DNA of 64,000 nt from Yponomeuta sedellus (lineage: Eukaryota > Arthropoda > Insecta > Lepidoptera > Yponomeutidae): contig OW203723.1 of the NCBI GenBank assembly GCA_934045075.1, positions 24,021,615-24,085,614 on the forward strand, read 5' to 3'. The position numbers and the translations under genes are program-made. The notes beneath the pieces are model-generated. The model did no database searches. It saw only the letters and a program-made list of their open reading frames with translations, and was not told the origin of the DNA. This document shows, one piece after another, positions 24,101 to 36,100 of this stretch; position 1 is the stretch's first letter, and every line of letters starts with the position of its first letter.

Positions 24101-27100
24101 TTTAAATTTGTTCCTTAGCACGGGTTAGTGCATTAAAATAAAAATAGTATAATCATGTGGGTACAGTGATATCGTTCCGATGTTAAACCTAACTGCAAAG
24201 TAGGTGGTCGGGGCTGTAAGTAATGCAATTTGCTTAAGTCAGATGTCGCTGCCTGTACGTAATACAGAGAATAGTGTAAAGAGGTTCGAAATTTCACTGA
24301 TGCCGTGAGTCGCCCATTGGCTCAATTGGTAGAGCGCTGGCACGGATAGCCAGAGGTTGCGGGTTCGAATCCCGGCATGGGTGAAATTTTTAGCCTCTAA
24401 ATAGGTTTTTAAATTTGTTCCTTAGCACGGGTTAGTGCATTAAAAATAAAAAATAGTGTAATAATTTATAATGACAAGAATAAACGGACTTGAGTAAAGG
24501 ATATAGAAGCAGTTGTATTATAGATAGATAGAGAAGAGCAATATTAATTAGGAAAATACATAAGCGGTAAAATTATGATGACAAAGAATAACAGTCAGAA
24601 GGTAACTATGGTGATGACAACCGCATTAACCATAGAGAAAGAAAAAGTAAAAAAATAGCAAAGAGACTGTTATGTTTCATACTATGGTCTCTTTACACTT
24701 ATCCAATTAAGGGCCGATTCGACCAAACTATTTACAATTAAAACTGTTTTTATACATCTATAAAACCATGTCCCAGGCACTACAGCGTCGGAGTGGTCCC
24801 TTCACCCATCTAGTGTGAGTGAGGATGCCGCCGGACGCTGTATAAATCATCTCATTAAGTAGATGCAAAAAGGCCAATATTATTTTATACGGATGATCCG
24901 GGACCGCGGCACCTGAAAAAGTGCCGAAACGTTGGAAAATTGTAAAAAATGTAATAAACGAGCATAAATCCGTGTAAAAACAGTTTTAAATATGTCTAAT
25001 GCTCGTGTTAACCTTAGAAAATACTATACAAACTATTTATGCTTGGTATAAGTGCTAATCTTGGAATTAATCGAGAGAATTTCTCGATTTATTACAACAT
25101 TAGCACATATACCAAGCGTAAATAGTTTGGTCGAATCGGCTCTAAATCAAATTAAAAGCCTTTATTCTGACTAGCCCAGAAACTGCGGCTTAGTGAACGT
25201 TACATGGTAGCCGTTTTAAAATCTAGATCATTTTGGAGAAATAAAACTCCAAACTTAGTCTTTTCAAAGTTCTACTTATTTAGCATGCGTGCTTACCTTG
25301 TACTTGCGCGTGTACGGCTCAAGCACTGCTTCTTCAGCGTGAGTGCTTATCCAATTAATACGTTTTATACAAAGTCAAACTAGGTGGCAAACTCCAAACT
25401 TAGTTTTTTCAAAGTCCTACTTATTTAGCGTGAGTACTTACCTTGTACTTATCTGTGTGCGGCTCACGCACTACTTCTTCAGCGTGAGTACTTACCTTGT
25501 ACTTATCTGTGTGCGGCTCACGCACTACTTCTTCAGCGTGAGTACTTACCTTGTACTTACCTGTGTGCGGCTCACGCACTACTTCTCAGCGTGAGTACTT
25601 ACATTGTACTTATCTGTGTACGGCTCACGCACTACTTCTTCAGCGTGAGTACTTACCTTGTACTTATCTGTGTGCGGCTCACGCACTACTTCTCAGCGTG
25701 AGTACTTACATTGTACTTATCTGTGTACGGCTCACGCACTACTTCTTCAGCGTGAGTACTTACCTTGTACTTATCTGTGTACGGCTCACGCACTACTTCT
25801 TCAGCGTGAGTACTTACCTTGTACTTATCTGTGTACGGCTCACGCACTACTTCTTCAGCGTGAGTACTTACGTTGTACTAGGGTGTGTACGGCTCACGCG
25901 CTACTTCGCGACGCTAACTTAACCTAAAGATAGGCCGCCGTCTGTACTCTTAAGTTAAGAAATATCTAAGTAATTCCACAATAAACTATTCTCTATTGAG
26001 CACGACTCTATTACTGCGCCACAGGAAGGTTAGGCCATACTCCACCACGGGGACCAAGTCAGGATTGGTAAAGGATTGTAAGATTGTAGCGGGCCTTACT
26101 GTCAAAAGTTATCGAGCCGCCCGTAAGGCCTCTGACATGGCTTATATGACTGCCATTGTATGACAACTGGAAGATAATGGCTTAACGTACTTTGAGAAAC
26201 ACGGATGCGCTCGGAAAAAACGCCACTAACGGTAGTCATGGAATGGTCACTCATCCAGCAACTGACCGCACCTGCTATTGCTTAGCTATCTTTCTATGTA
26301 ATTACGTTTGTTTAATTGTGTATGAGGTGTTCAAAGACCTCAGACACAATTAAAGTAACATAGGTAAATCAAATAATTATATAGAACAGATAGATGCAAT
26401 TAGAATTAAGTCCTCGTTGTTTAAATTATCTTTTATGCAATAAATAAATAGAATTTTTTTTTTTACAAAATTTTGGGTTCTAATTGATAGGTCATTGATA
26501 GGTAAATAGGTCTACACCGTTACAAGGCTAATCCATTTACCACCCAAACGTTTTCGCGGACACCGCCAGTTTGCTGCTAGCATAAGCTTCTGCGAGAGAA
26601 CTAACGAAAGGCATGCTCTCAAAGCGTATCCCCTTCGTCTGCCAGGTGTCCCCAGCCAGCGCCAGCAACAAGAAGTGGATGCAGCAGTACCGGCAGTGCT
26701 CCAGCTACTTCAACAAGCTGGGTAAAGAAGATCTGCGTCGGTTTGTGGAAGACACCTGCTTCAGCGACCAGGCTGTGCAGAGGTGGGTCTCTCATTTTAA
26801 GGTTGCCGTTACACCCGACTGGCTGACTCTGAAAATGAATATACTTTTGATAAATTTAGGACGCCATCTTATATATACTTTTCATAAATTTAGGCCTAGA
26901 GAATAGCACCAACTCAAATTCTTCCCGCGTGTGTCGTAAAAGGCTACTAAGGGACACAAACCGGGGGGTGGGCACCAGCGCCCCCGTATCCTATACCCCC
27001 GCAGTACAACTCCACCAAACTGCGATTCCCAACCTGCATGCCCATTACGGGCATTACCCCCCAATGATGGTACAACCTTGCGCTATGGCGCTCATCAGGG

Positions 27101-30100
27101 GAGGTCTAAAAGCGGGCTGCTGTCCAGCAGTGGACTAATATAGCCTGAAGAAGAAGGCCGCCATCTTAACAAACTTTCACATCTATAATTTTTATTTTAT
27201 TTAGATTTAGACCGAAGTGGAAGACATAGGCACAAGTATCATAAACTTAAAATGGAGAAAGGCGGGCATTTGGTTGGCGGTAAGACGACACGTGGACTAA
27301 GGTGGCCAAGGTCGGTCGGTGGGCTGACGCAGCCCGTTGGGCCGACGATGTTGTGAAAGCGGCTGGGAAACATTGGACGAGACTAGCAAAGGACCGGATG
27401 GGTTGGCGTGAAAGAAAAGAGGCCTATACCCAACAGTGGGCTCTGTTTATGGGCTGATTATGACTTATGGTGACCGCAGGTATTTCACATTCTATAACGT
27501 GTACTTGTCTCCTTCCTTACTTAGTTTATTTATTTTATTTATTTTATTTTTATGTCATACAAAATCTTACAGCATTACAGTCTAAACTAATGCGCAATAC
27601 TGTACTGTACTGTTATTTTATAAGTCTCTTATGTAATCCTTGGTGTACATGCAATAAAGAAAATTCTATCTATCTGTCTATCTATAAGACTATATTCGCT
27701 TATCCGTACGTGATGTTCCAGGGTGCCCGCGGGGACGCGCAACCTGATGATCTTGCAAGCCGTGGACTACTGCCAACAGGAGCGAGAGAACGAAATAAAA
27801 ACTAATAAAAAGTAAGGAAGCTACCCAAATGGACGTAGTTTAACTATTCGGCTAGTCGGAATGAAGTGGGAAAAGCTTTTGCCTAGCAGTGAGAGGCAAA
27901 CATAGTAGCTACATAAAAAAACCAGATGGGAGCACACAATTCCTGCGAAATTCTGACGTTTAAGTTTACGACACAGGGTATCCTAGATGTAAATGTTATG
28001 TTAACATAACATAACATTTACTTATAGGCACATACATTGCTTCTGGCCCCACACTAGGATACCCTGTATCGTGGGAACCAGAAACAACGACATCACAAAC
28101 ATGTAAACATCCAAGACCTGGGGGGGTTTATTTTTGTTCCCAGCTGGGATTCGAACCCGGGACCTCTTGCATGGTAGTTATTAGTATTGAGTTTGAACAG
28201 TTAGACGGTTGGAATCGTTAATCATCCTAATCATTAACTTTTTACCTTTAGTTTAGATTTAGTTTTTTAAGTTACTAACATCACTATGGAACACTGTTTT
28301 TTTTCCCGAAATAAATGTCTATTATTATTATTATTATTAAGATATATCTTAATGATTAGGATGCAGGATGCACAGCATCAATCTTTAAAGCATCAACGTA
28401 ATAAAAGTCTGTCCCAGGACCGATTACAGTTGGGCCACACTGGTTCTAGAGTAGAGACCGCGAATCGGAAAACGTAGCATAGTACGCCCTGACCAGGTAG
28501 AGCTACGACATTCGTAAAGCGACGGGCAGTGACTGAAAAGGAAGAGCCGAAGATCGGGCTCAGTGGCTGTACAGTCTGGCGCTTAGTTGACGGCACTTCC
28601 ACCATACATTTGTCGAGTATTTGAGTTTCAAACACACTAGTTAATTTTACGTAAGTTTATTAGTATTTCTACAGTATAGGTGTGCTTGAATAGAGTGGCT
28701 GTTTAACACTGACTTAAGTTGTACAAAATTGGTGTCAGCAAATATGCTGCGCGGCACATTTGCTAGATTGACATCGTACATGCTCTCAACCGCAAAAGAG
28801 ATATAAGATAAAAAATCAGTTAGAGATTGAGAGATACAGAGTTCACTAAAATTTAAACTGTAACATTAAAGTAAGTATGCTTAAGTAAGTACAATATCTA
28901 TAGTAGCTATTTATAAAAGTAAGCCGTAATTAACTAAAAGTAAATCACTTATATTATTCGAAATTAAACGCGATATTATCCGCAGAGGGGGCGGGGTCCG
29001 ACTTCTGTGCCCGCTGGTTTCTCTTAGGTACCGCCGTTAACTCGATGTCTTCGGAGTAGATAGTCGTATCACGGGCCTGCACCATGCACCCTTGTTTCAA
29101 TGTTAGTATCCCGGAGTAGTCAGTAGTGTGCAGTAATACGTCCTTATCACATATTGAACGTAGCGTACACTTATCGCAGCACACATGCAGCCGAGTATTC
29201 GGCGCATGTAATTCGATTTATTAGTCCTTGCACGATGCGCTTCTCATCTCACAAGGCAAGGCCGTTTGTTGACCGATTAGTTTTGCTTCGCAAGGTGCAT
29301 TTTTGTAGCGTAAGTTGTGCACCGGTAGAATTGCTCGGCAGATAAAGTTATCTTTGCTTCTTTGTGTGCAGCGCTATAGGTCTTCATATTGCATACTCAT
29401 GTATGTGTTTTTTCTAAAGTTCACAGCTACGTATGCGGTTGAAACTTGTATCAATTTAGTTGCATTTTCTTGAGTTTTTATCGGCAAAGGGATGACACGG
29501 TAGAGGGTGAAATCTTCGTCACCGATGAGTGGTACATGAATCTCATATAAGAAATAGTTCTCAGTTATTCTTGCCTTTGAGCCAGTTCACGGTTTATATC
29601 TTGCTCGCAGTTGATGGGCAGCGGCGACAGTTTTACAATTGGCCGCTTCATCGTAGAGGTCTGAGTCTTGACAGTAGTGACTCTGACGAGTCCGTCGCGA
29701 CCGGGGTGAAGTTCTGTTACGCGTGCCATCGCCCACTTGCCGGGTGGCAAGTTATCCTCTTTCACCAGTACTATGTCACCTTCTTTAATGTTTTTTGTGG
29801 CCTCTTGCCATTTACTTCTAGCTTGTAGTTGGTTGAGGTACTCACTAGACCACGTCTGCCAAAATCGTTGTAACATATGCTCGGTAAGTTGCCACCGACG
29901 GCGTATGTCGACATCTCTGACGTCAGTGTAATCGGATATAGGTAGAGACAACGTAGGGCCGCCAGTTAGGAAATGACCCGGAGTTAGATAGTTATAAAAT
30001 TCTTCCGGATCTTCAGTTAGTGGGCACAAAGGTCGCGAGTTCATGCAGGCCTCGATTCTGGTCAGCAAAGTGGTGAACTCTTCGTAAGTGACTTTCTGAT

Positions 30101-33100
30101 CTCCTAGTACTCGTCTGAGGTGGTACTTCATGGCTTTAACTGCAGCCTCCCATAAGCCGCCTGCGGTGGGCCATGCGGGGGCGTTAAAATGCCACTCCAC
30201 TTCGAGTTTTCCTATTTCATCAAAGAATTCCGGCGTCAAGGCTTGTTTGAATTCTCGGAACTCATTGCGTAGTACCTTTGACGCGCCGATAAAGTTGGTT
30301 CCGCAGTCTGAGTACATATGTTTGGGGGTGCCGCGCCTGGCACACATCCTTTGAAATGCGGCAAGAAATGTCTCTGTGGACATGTCTGATACGAGTTCTA
30401 TGTGTACTGCCTTTGTAGCCATGCACACGAAAATCGCAATGTAACCCTTTGAGGTTTTCACACCTCGTCCCTTGTTAAGTTTGACCTCTACGTGGCCGGT
30501 GAAGTCGACACCGGTATGCGTAAATGGTCGGGACGGGTTGATTCTCTGTGGGGGCAGATCGCCCATCAGTTGAACGTTCTTGGTAGGCTTGTGGCGGTGG
30601 CACTGTACACAGTGACGTAGTTGAGTTTTCACAGTTCTGTTGCCGCTGACGATCCAGTATCGCTGTCTGATGTAGGATAGGGTCAATCGGGCCCCTCCAT
30701 GAAGAGTTGACAAGTGTGCGTGTTGGATCAGAAGTTGAGTTAGCCGGCCATTCCGAGACAAAATTATAGGATTTTTTGTCTCAGGAGGCAGTAAAGACTT
30801 GTTCAAGCGTCCGCCGACGCGTATGATTCCGTTGGAATCCATGTATGGGTTCAGTTTGTAGACGCTGCTCGAGTTAGGTACAGATTCGTTCTTCTGTAGT
30901 TTTTTGTATTCAAATGCGAAGTCGGTTTTCTGCGCGCACTTGATTATTTCATTATTTGCAACTGATAATTCTCTCGTCGTTAGGTATGCGGTTTCGGATT
31001 TCGTCTTCCCGCGTACATTGTTGATAAAGCGCAGTATCCATGCCATGACTCTTTTTGCACGGGTGTATGAGCTATGTTTGAGTAATAGGTCGCTAATAAT
31101 AGACTCGTACGGCTTGTTTGTTTGTCCTCTTAGCTGAGTATGGTTGGCGCTTTCTAAGTTCGTACTGAAAAGGCACACGGCTTGTTCCTTGTCACTGCGT
31201 GGTGTTTCCTCCGTTTTCAGAAAATCAGGTCCTTCGCACCACAGCCTGTAGTTAACGAGCTTCGACGGATACAATCCCCTAGACGCGCAGTCTGCGGGGT
31301 TTTCTTCTGACCTTACATAGTTCCATTGCTCAGCCGGGATTTGTTTCTTTATTTTGGTAGTCCGGTTAGCCACGTACGTCTCCCAACGTGCGGCTTCTCC
31401 TTGCAGCCAGGCAAGTACTACTTGTGAATCGGACCATGCTCGTACGGTTATGTTATACCCAGATAAGGCCTTTTTAGTTTTCTCGATGAGTTGAGACAGT
31501 AGTAGTGCGCCGCAGAGTTCCAGTCTCGGTAGAGTAGTTTTCTGCCCGAGCGGTGAGACTCTAGTTTTGGCAACAAGTAGAGTGATAATCGGCATTCCCT
31601 CCTCGTTTGTCATGCGACTGTAGATAACGCAGGAATAAGCCTTTTCGCTAGCGTCGCAGAAACCAAGTAGTTCCAAGTTGTTTTGGGTTCCACCGAGCCA
31701 TCTGTTAAGTTTAACAGTTTTGAGTTGAGTCATCTCGGCTTTCAGTTTCAGCCACTCTTGTTGAATTGATTCGGTTGGGTTATCATCCCATCCGAGTTGA
31801 CTTGTCCAAACTTGCTGGAAAAGTAGCTTGGCCTTAATAGTTATTGGTGAAAACCAGCCCAGTGGGTCATATAATTTTGATATTTCCGAAAGTAGGTTTC
31901 TCTTTGTAATCTGAGATTCGGTGCCAAGTTCAAGACTCCAATTCATGACAAATATGTCTTCGTGCGAATTCCAGCCAAGTCCGAGTGTTTTTGTAGTATC
32001 TTCAGTTTTAAAGTCGAAGATGTTTTTTGTTGAAAGTTGATCGCTAGTAAGGTTCTCAAGTAGAGCTGGGTGGTTACTCGACCACTTCCGCAAGTTCATT
32101 CCGCCGCCCACTAATAAGTTGATGAGTTGGTGTTGTAGCTTTTTGGCTTCGTCTAGAGAGTTATGACCGCTTATGAGGTCGTCGACAAAAACCTCCTTCT
32201 GCAGTATTTCGGCTGCGGCAGGGTACTTGTGCTTATCATCCAAGGCCAACTGTAACAATGTTCTCATAGCTAGCCAAGGCGCGCTTTTCGTGCCGTACGT
32301 GACGGTGCACAGCTGTAGTTCTTGTAATTTTTCACGCGGTGAGTCTCGCCAAATAATTTTTTGAAGTGCTTGTTGTTCTTCGGCGACCCAGATTCCACGA
32401 AACATTTTTTTCTATGTCTGCGGTGTATGCGTATTTGTAGACTCGCCACTTTATTATTAAGGCTTGGATGTCCTTTTGCAAGTTTGCTCCCTTTTCTTGG
32501 AGATTGTTAAGGCTGAATCCTGATGTAGTTTTTTGGGAAGCGTTAAAAACAACTCTGAGTTTAGTTGTAGTGGAGTGTTCCCTCAGGACCCCATGGTGTG
32601 GCAGAAAGCATTCAGGCTTTGTTTGCTGAGGCGACGGCTTGAGGTGTCCCATGTCAGAGTATTCTTTTATGAAATCTCTGTACATCGACGCAAGTTTCTT
32701 GTTCCTCTCGAGACGCCTTTCGAGTTGCAGGAATTGTGAGATGGCAATTGATTTTGAGTTACCCAGGTTTTCCTCGAATTTGGGGACCATAGGCATTTTC
32801 ACCGTGTATTTCCCGTCGGGACATCGTTGCACCGTTTCTACATAGTGCCTTTCGCATTGATCGTCCTTTGACAAGTCATTGTTGCCTTGAATTATGTCTT
32901 CACATTCCCAGAATTTTTTGAGTTCATTCACGTCGATTAAGGTTGCGTGACAGTTGAATGTTTGCAGTTTCCCACACAAAATCCATCCGAGATGTGTTTG
33001 TTGGGCAATAGGTGCTTGTTGACCTCCGCGTAGCACACCATCCAGTATAATTTTTGAGTATACGTCTGCTCCTAGCAATATGTCTACCGACCGTGAGACA

Positions 33101-36100
33101 TTGTAGTCAGGATCGGCAAGTTTCAGGTTCTCTAAGTGCGGCCAGTTAGCCTTGTCGAATGACGAGTTCGGTAAATTATTAGTAAGTTTTTTCATGATTA
33201 ATGCCTCAAAGTCGAAGCTGAAGTCATTGTGAATGGACTTTGAAGTCAGTTGTAGTTTTCCCTCGCAGTCTCCAGATACTGACCCAATTCCAGTAATTGT
33301 GGCATTTAGTTTTCGCCTAGGTAGTTGGGCAGCATTTTCCGAGATCAGATTTACCTGGGAACCCTGATCTAAGAGTGCCCTAAGCGGCACATACGTTCCG
33401 TCGATCGCCTTTACTTTCAGTTGCACAGTTGTCAGCAAAATTTCTGTGTCGGTGTTTGATAAGTGATTTGAAACTTGTTGTTGCTGGGGGGAATTGTATG
33501 CTCGCTGTGGCGGCCGGTTTTTTTCAATGTTATTTGGTGTTGAGTTCTTTCCGGCGGCAACCACGTAATGTAATAGTGTATGGTGTTTCATATTACATTC
33601 CTTGCAAGTTTTAGTTGACTTGCACTCCAAGTGACCGTGGCTGTACAAGCAGTTTTTGCATACTTGCAGTTTCGCAACAATGCTGTTCCGTTCCCTAGGT
33701 TCCGCGCTGACAAACTTCGGGCATTGCATCAGAACATGCTTTCCGTCGCAAAGTAGGCAGTGTCCATATACAGTATGATATGTTTTTGGCGTAAGTTTTT
33801 TATGTTCGTAGTAGTTAAGATTCTTCAGGGGATATTGTTTGTTGAAAGGTTTGTTCGAGTGTTGATTCGACGTATTAGTGAATTCTTTCTTGGTAGTTCC
33901 CATAGTTTCAAAGGCCATGAACTTGCCTTCCAGGAACGAAAGAAACTCGTTCAAGTTAGGTATCTCCCTGTGATCGTGTAGTTCCTTTACGTACTCGCCG
34001 TATAAAGATGTTTCGATCAGTTTTTGAGACATCAAATGTACTATCATTGGGTTCCAAGTAGCAGTATCAATACCCATGTTTGATAGTCCATTCAAACATT
34101 CAGTTATGACGTCATGCATTCGTTTTAGTTTTTGGGCGTCAGGGTGTTGAATATTTGGCAAGTTTAGCATGGTGCTCATGAACGAAGTAAATTGCAGTCG
34201 TCGATTCTCGAAGCGGTGGTTTAAGATTTCCCAGCAGCTTTCATAGTTTTCGGCACTGATAGTTAAGTGCTGCACTAGCTTTTCAGCTTCACCTCGCAGC
34301 TTGGTTTTAAGGTGCTGCATTTTTTGCGCTTTATTTATGGTGGGATTTGAGTGAATAGTTTCTACGAAAATATCCTTGAAAGAATTCCACTGACTGTAGC
34401 TTCCGGAAAATTCAGGAATCTCTATTCTCGGCGCAGATTGTTGAAAGTGTACAGTTGACCACAGTTTACGGTTTAGATCTTTCTTCATTTCGTCGTATTT
34501 ATCTTCGACGCTGACGAATAAACGATAGTAGTTTTCGTTCGACCCGTTGAGTAAGCTCTCTAGCTCCCAATGTAGTTTATCGATGGCCTCCCACTTTGAT
34601 TTGAGCAGGCCAAGACTGTCTTCCAGTTCCCACTTCTCGTTAATCGATGGAATGTCGATTTTAGACATGATGCGGTCGATAGCTCTGAAGTTGCACTCTT
34701 GCTTAGTTAGTAGTCGAGAGACAGTTTCGTCAGTTGCATCCTCTAATATTCCTGACAAGTCGAAGTTGACAGACTTTGATTCGGCTGCTTGCAACCGTTT
34801 TAGTAAGTATATCATGTTAGTCTTAGTTGATTCAGCAATTGTCTGGAGTTTTTCAAAAACATTTTCACTGAAGTAAGGGATGTTTTTGTCTGATGTTTCT
34901 ATCAAAAGTGTTCCATGTCTCTCCTCAAAATCCTTCCATTGGCTTTCGAGAGAAGTTAGTTTGTTCTCAAGGTAATCTTTAGTTTTTCGTGACGCACTAT
35001 CTTTCTTGTAGTTTTCACATAGTTTCTTTATAGCTTCAAAACACGTACACTGTTGTTGAAGTTTATCCACGTGCACGTATACTAGGGTATCCTTAGTTAA
35101 GCTGTACCCGCTCAGTAGTTCGGCACGTAGTTGACGGTGCACGATGAGCGCGGTGTAAGTTCAGTAGCTCCAGCTCAGCAGTCCAGCACGTAGTTGACAG
35201 TGCAGGGTGAGCACGGCGTTGATTCAGTTTCGGGCAAAGGTTTTTAGCTGGTACCTAGCGCAGGTGCACTCCGGTCACAGTATTGTGCGCCTTCTCAATT
35301 TACTTGGTGATTCCCGCTTCTGAGAGGCCAAGTAAACCGATTCGCTACCGTAACACGGGGAAACAAAGCACTAAATACCTGGTTATAGCTAAATGACTTC
35401 GCCGTTCCTCGAAGGACCATAAAATGTACAGTCTGGCGCTTAGTTGACGGCACTTCCACCATACATTTGTCGAGTATTTGAGTTTCAAACACACTAGTTA
35501 ATTTTACGTAAGTTTATTAGTATTTCTACAGTATAGGTGTGCTTGAATAGAGTGGCTGTTTAACACTGACTTAAGTTGTACAAAATTGGTGTCAGCAAAT
35601 ATGCTGCGCGGCACATTTGCTAGATTGACATCGTACAGTGGCATTGATGTCAGTGGCGTGTCTTGGGAGAGGTCTCTGTCCTGCAGTGGTGGACATCGAT
35701 ATCAACCCTTGTATGTCCCCACTGCTGGGGCACGGCTCTCTTCCTGCATCGCAGAAAGGTTAGTCCATACTCCACCACGGGGGCCAAGTCCGGGTTGGTG
35801 GAGGATTGTAAGACTATGGCGGGCCTGAATATCAGAAGTTATCAAGCCGCCCATAAGGCCTCTGACATGGCTTAACGACTGCCATTTCCTGACAGCCGGC
35901 ACCAACGGCTTATCGTGCCTTGCGAAGCACGGAAGCGCCACTAGCGGTAGTCACAGGACGGTCATCCATCCTGCACCTGACAGCGCCTGTCGGTGCTTGA
36001 TTACAATCGCTTGGTTCGACTAGGCCACGAGCGCTTTGGACTGACAACGGCTGATTATGATGACGATTGTGTTATATTTAATACTTAAAAATGTTTTGCA

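Larger units (their letters stand above)
28568..35637 (-). mobile_element. BEL/Pao LTR retrotransposon, structurally complete
   Basis: Identical 213 bp LTRs (28568-28780, 35425-35637) begin TG and end CA on the minus strand. The target GTGGC is duplicated at 28563-28567 and 35638-35642. A candidate primer-binding site (minus-strand TGGTCCTTCGAGG) starts 5 nt inside the 5' LTR. Order on the minus strand: gag with zinc knuckles, Pao-type protease, reverse transcriptase, RNase H, integrase, DUF5641-like end, then an envelope-like remnant. One frame break lies in the reverse transcriptase. It sits in the NBAS intron between exons 16 and 17, antisense to NBAS. Identical LTRs mean a recent insertion. 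Confidence 0.95.

Noticed and set aside
24318..24388. tRNA gene
   Set aside because: The tRNA-like part is embedded in a SINE repeated many times here, and its anticodon loop has C where T is required.
25343..25927. Open frames of 83-123 codons with repeated YLVLICVRLTHYFFS
   Set aside because: They read the intronic 54 bp array in separated right-hand copies without start context; coding use is plausible only for units joined to exon 14.
32380..32425. Programmed -1 frameshift at the A-run in the BEL element
   Set aside because: The continuation lies in the +1 direction, and BEL elements normally encode gag-pol in one frame; an indel fits better.
29529..34876. Plus-strand open frames across the BEL element
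   Set aside because: Antisense shadows of gag-pol.
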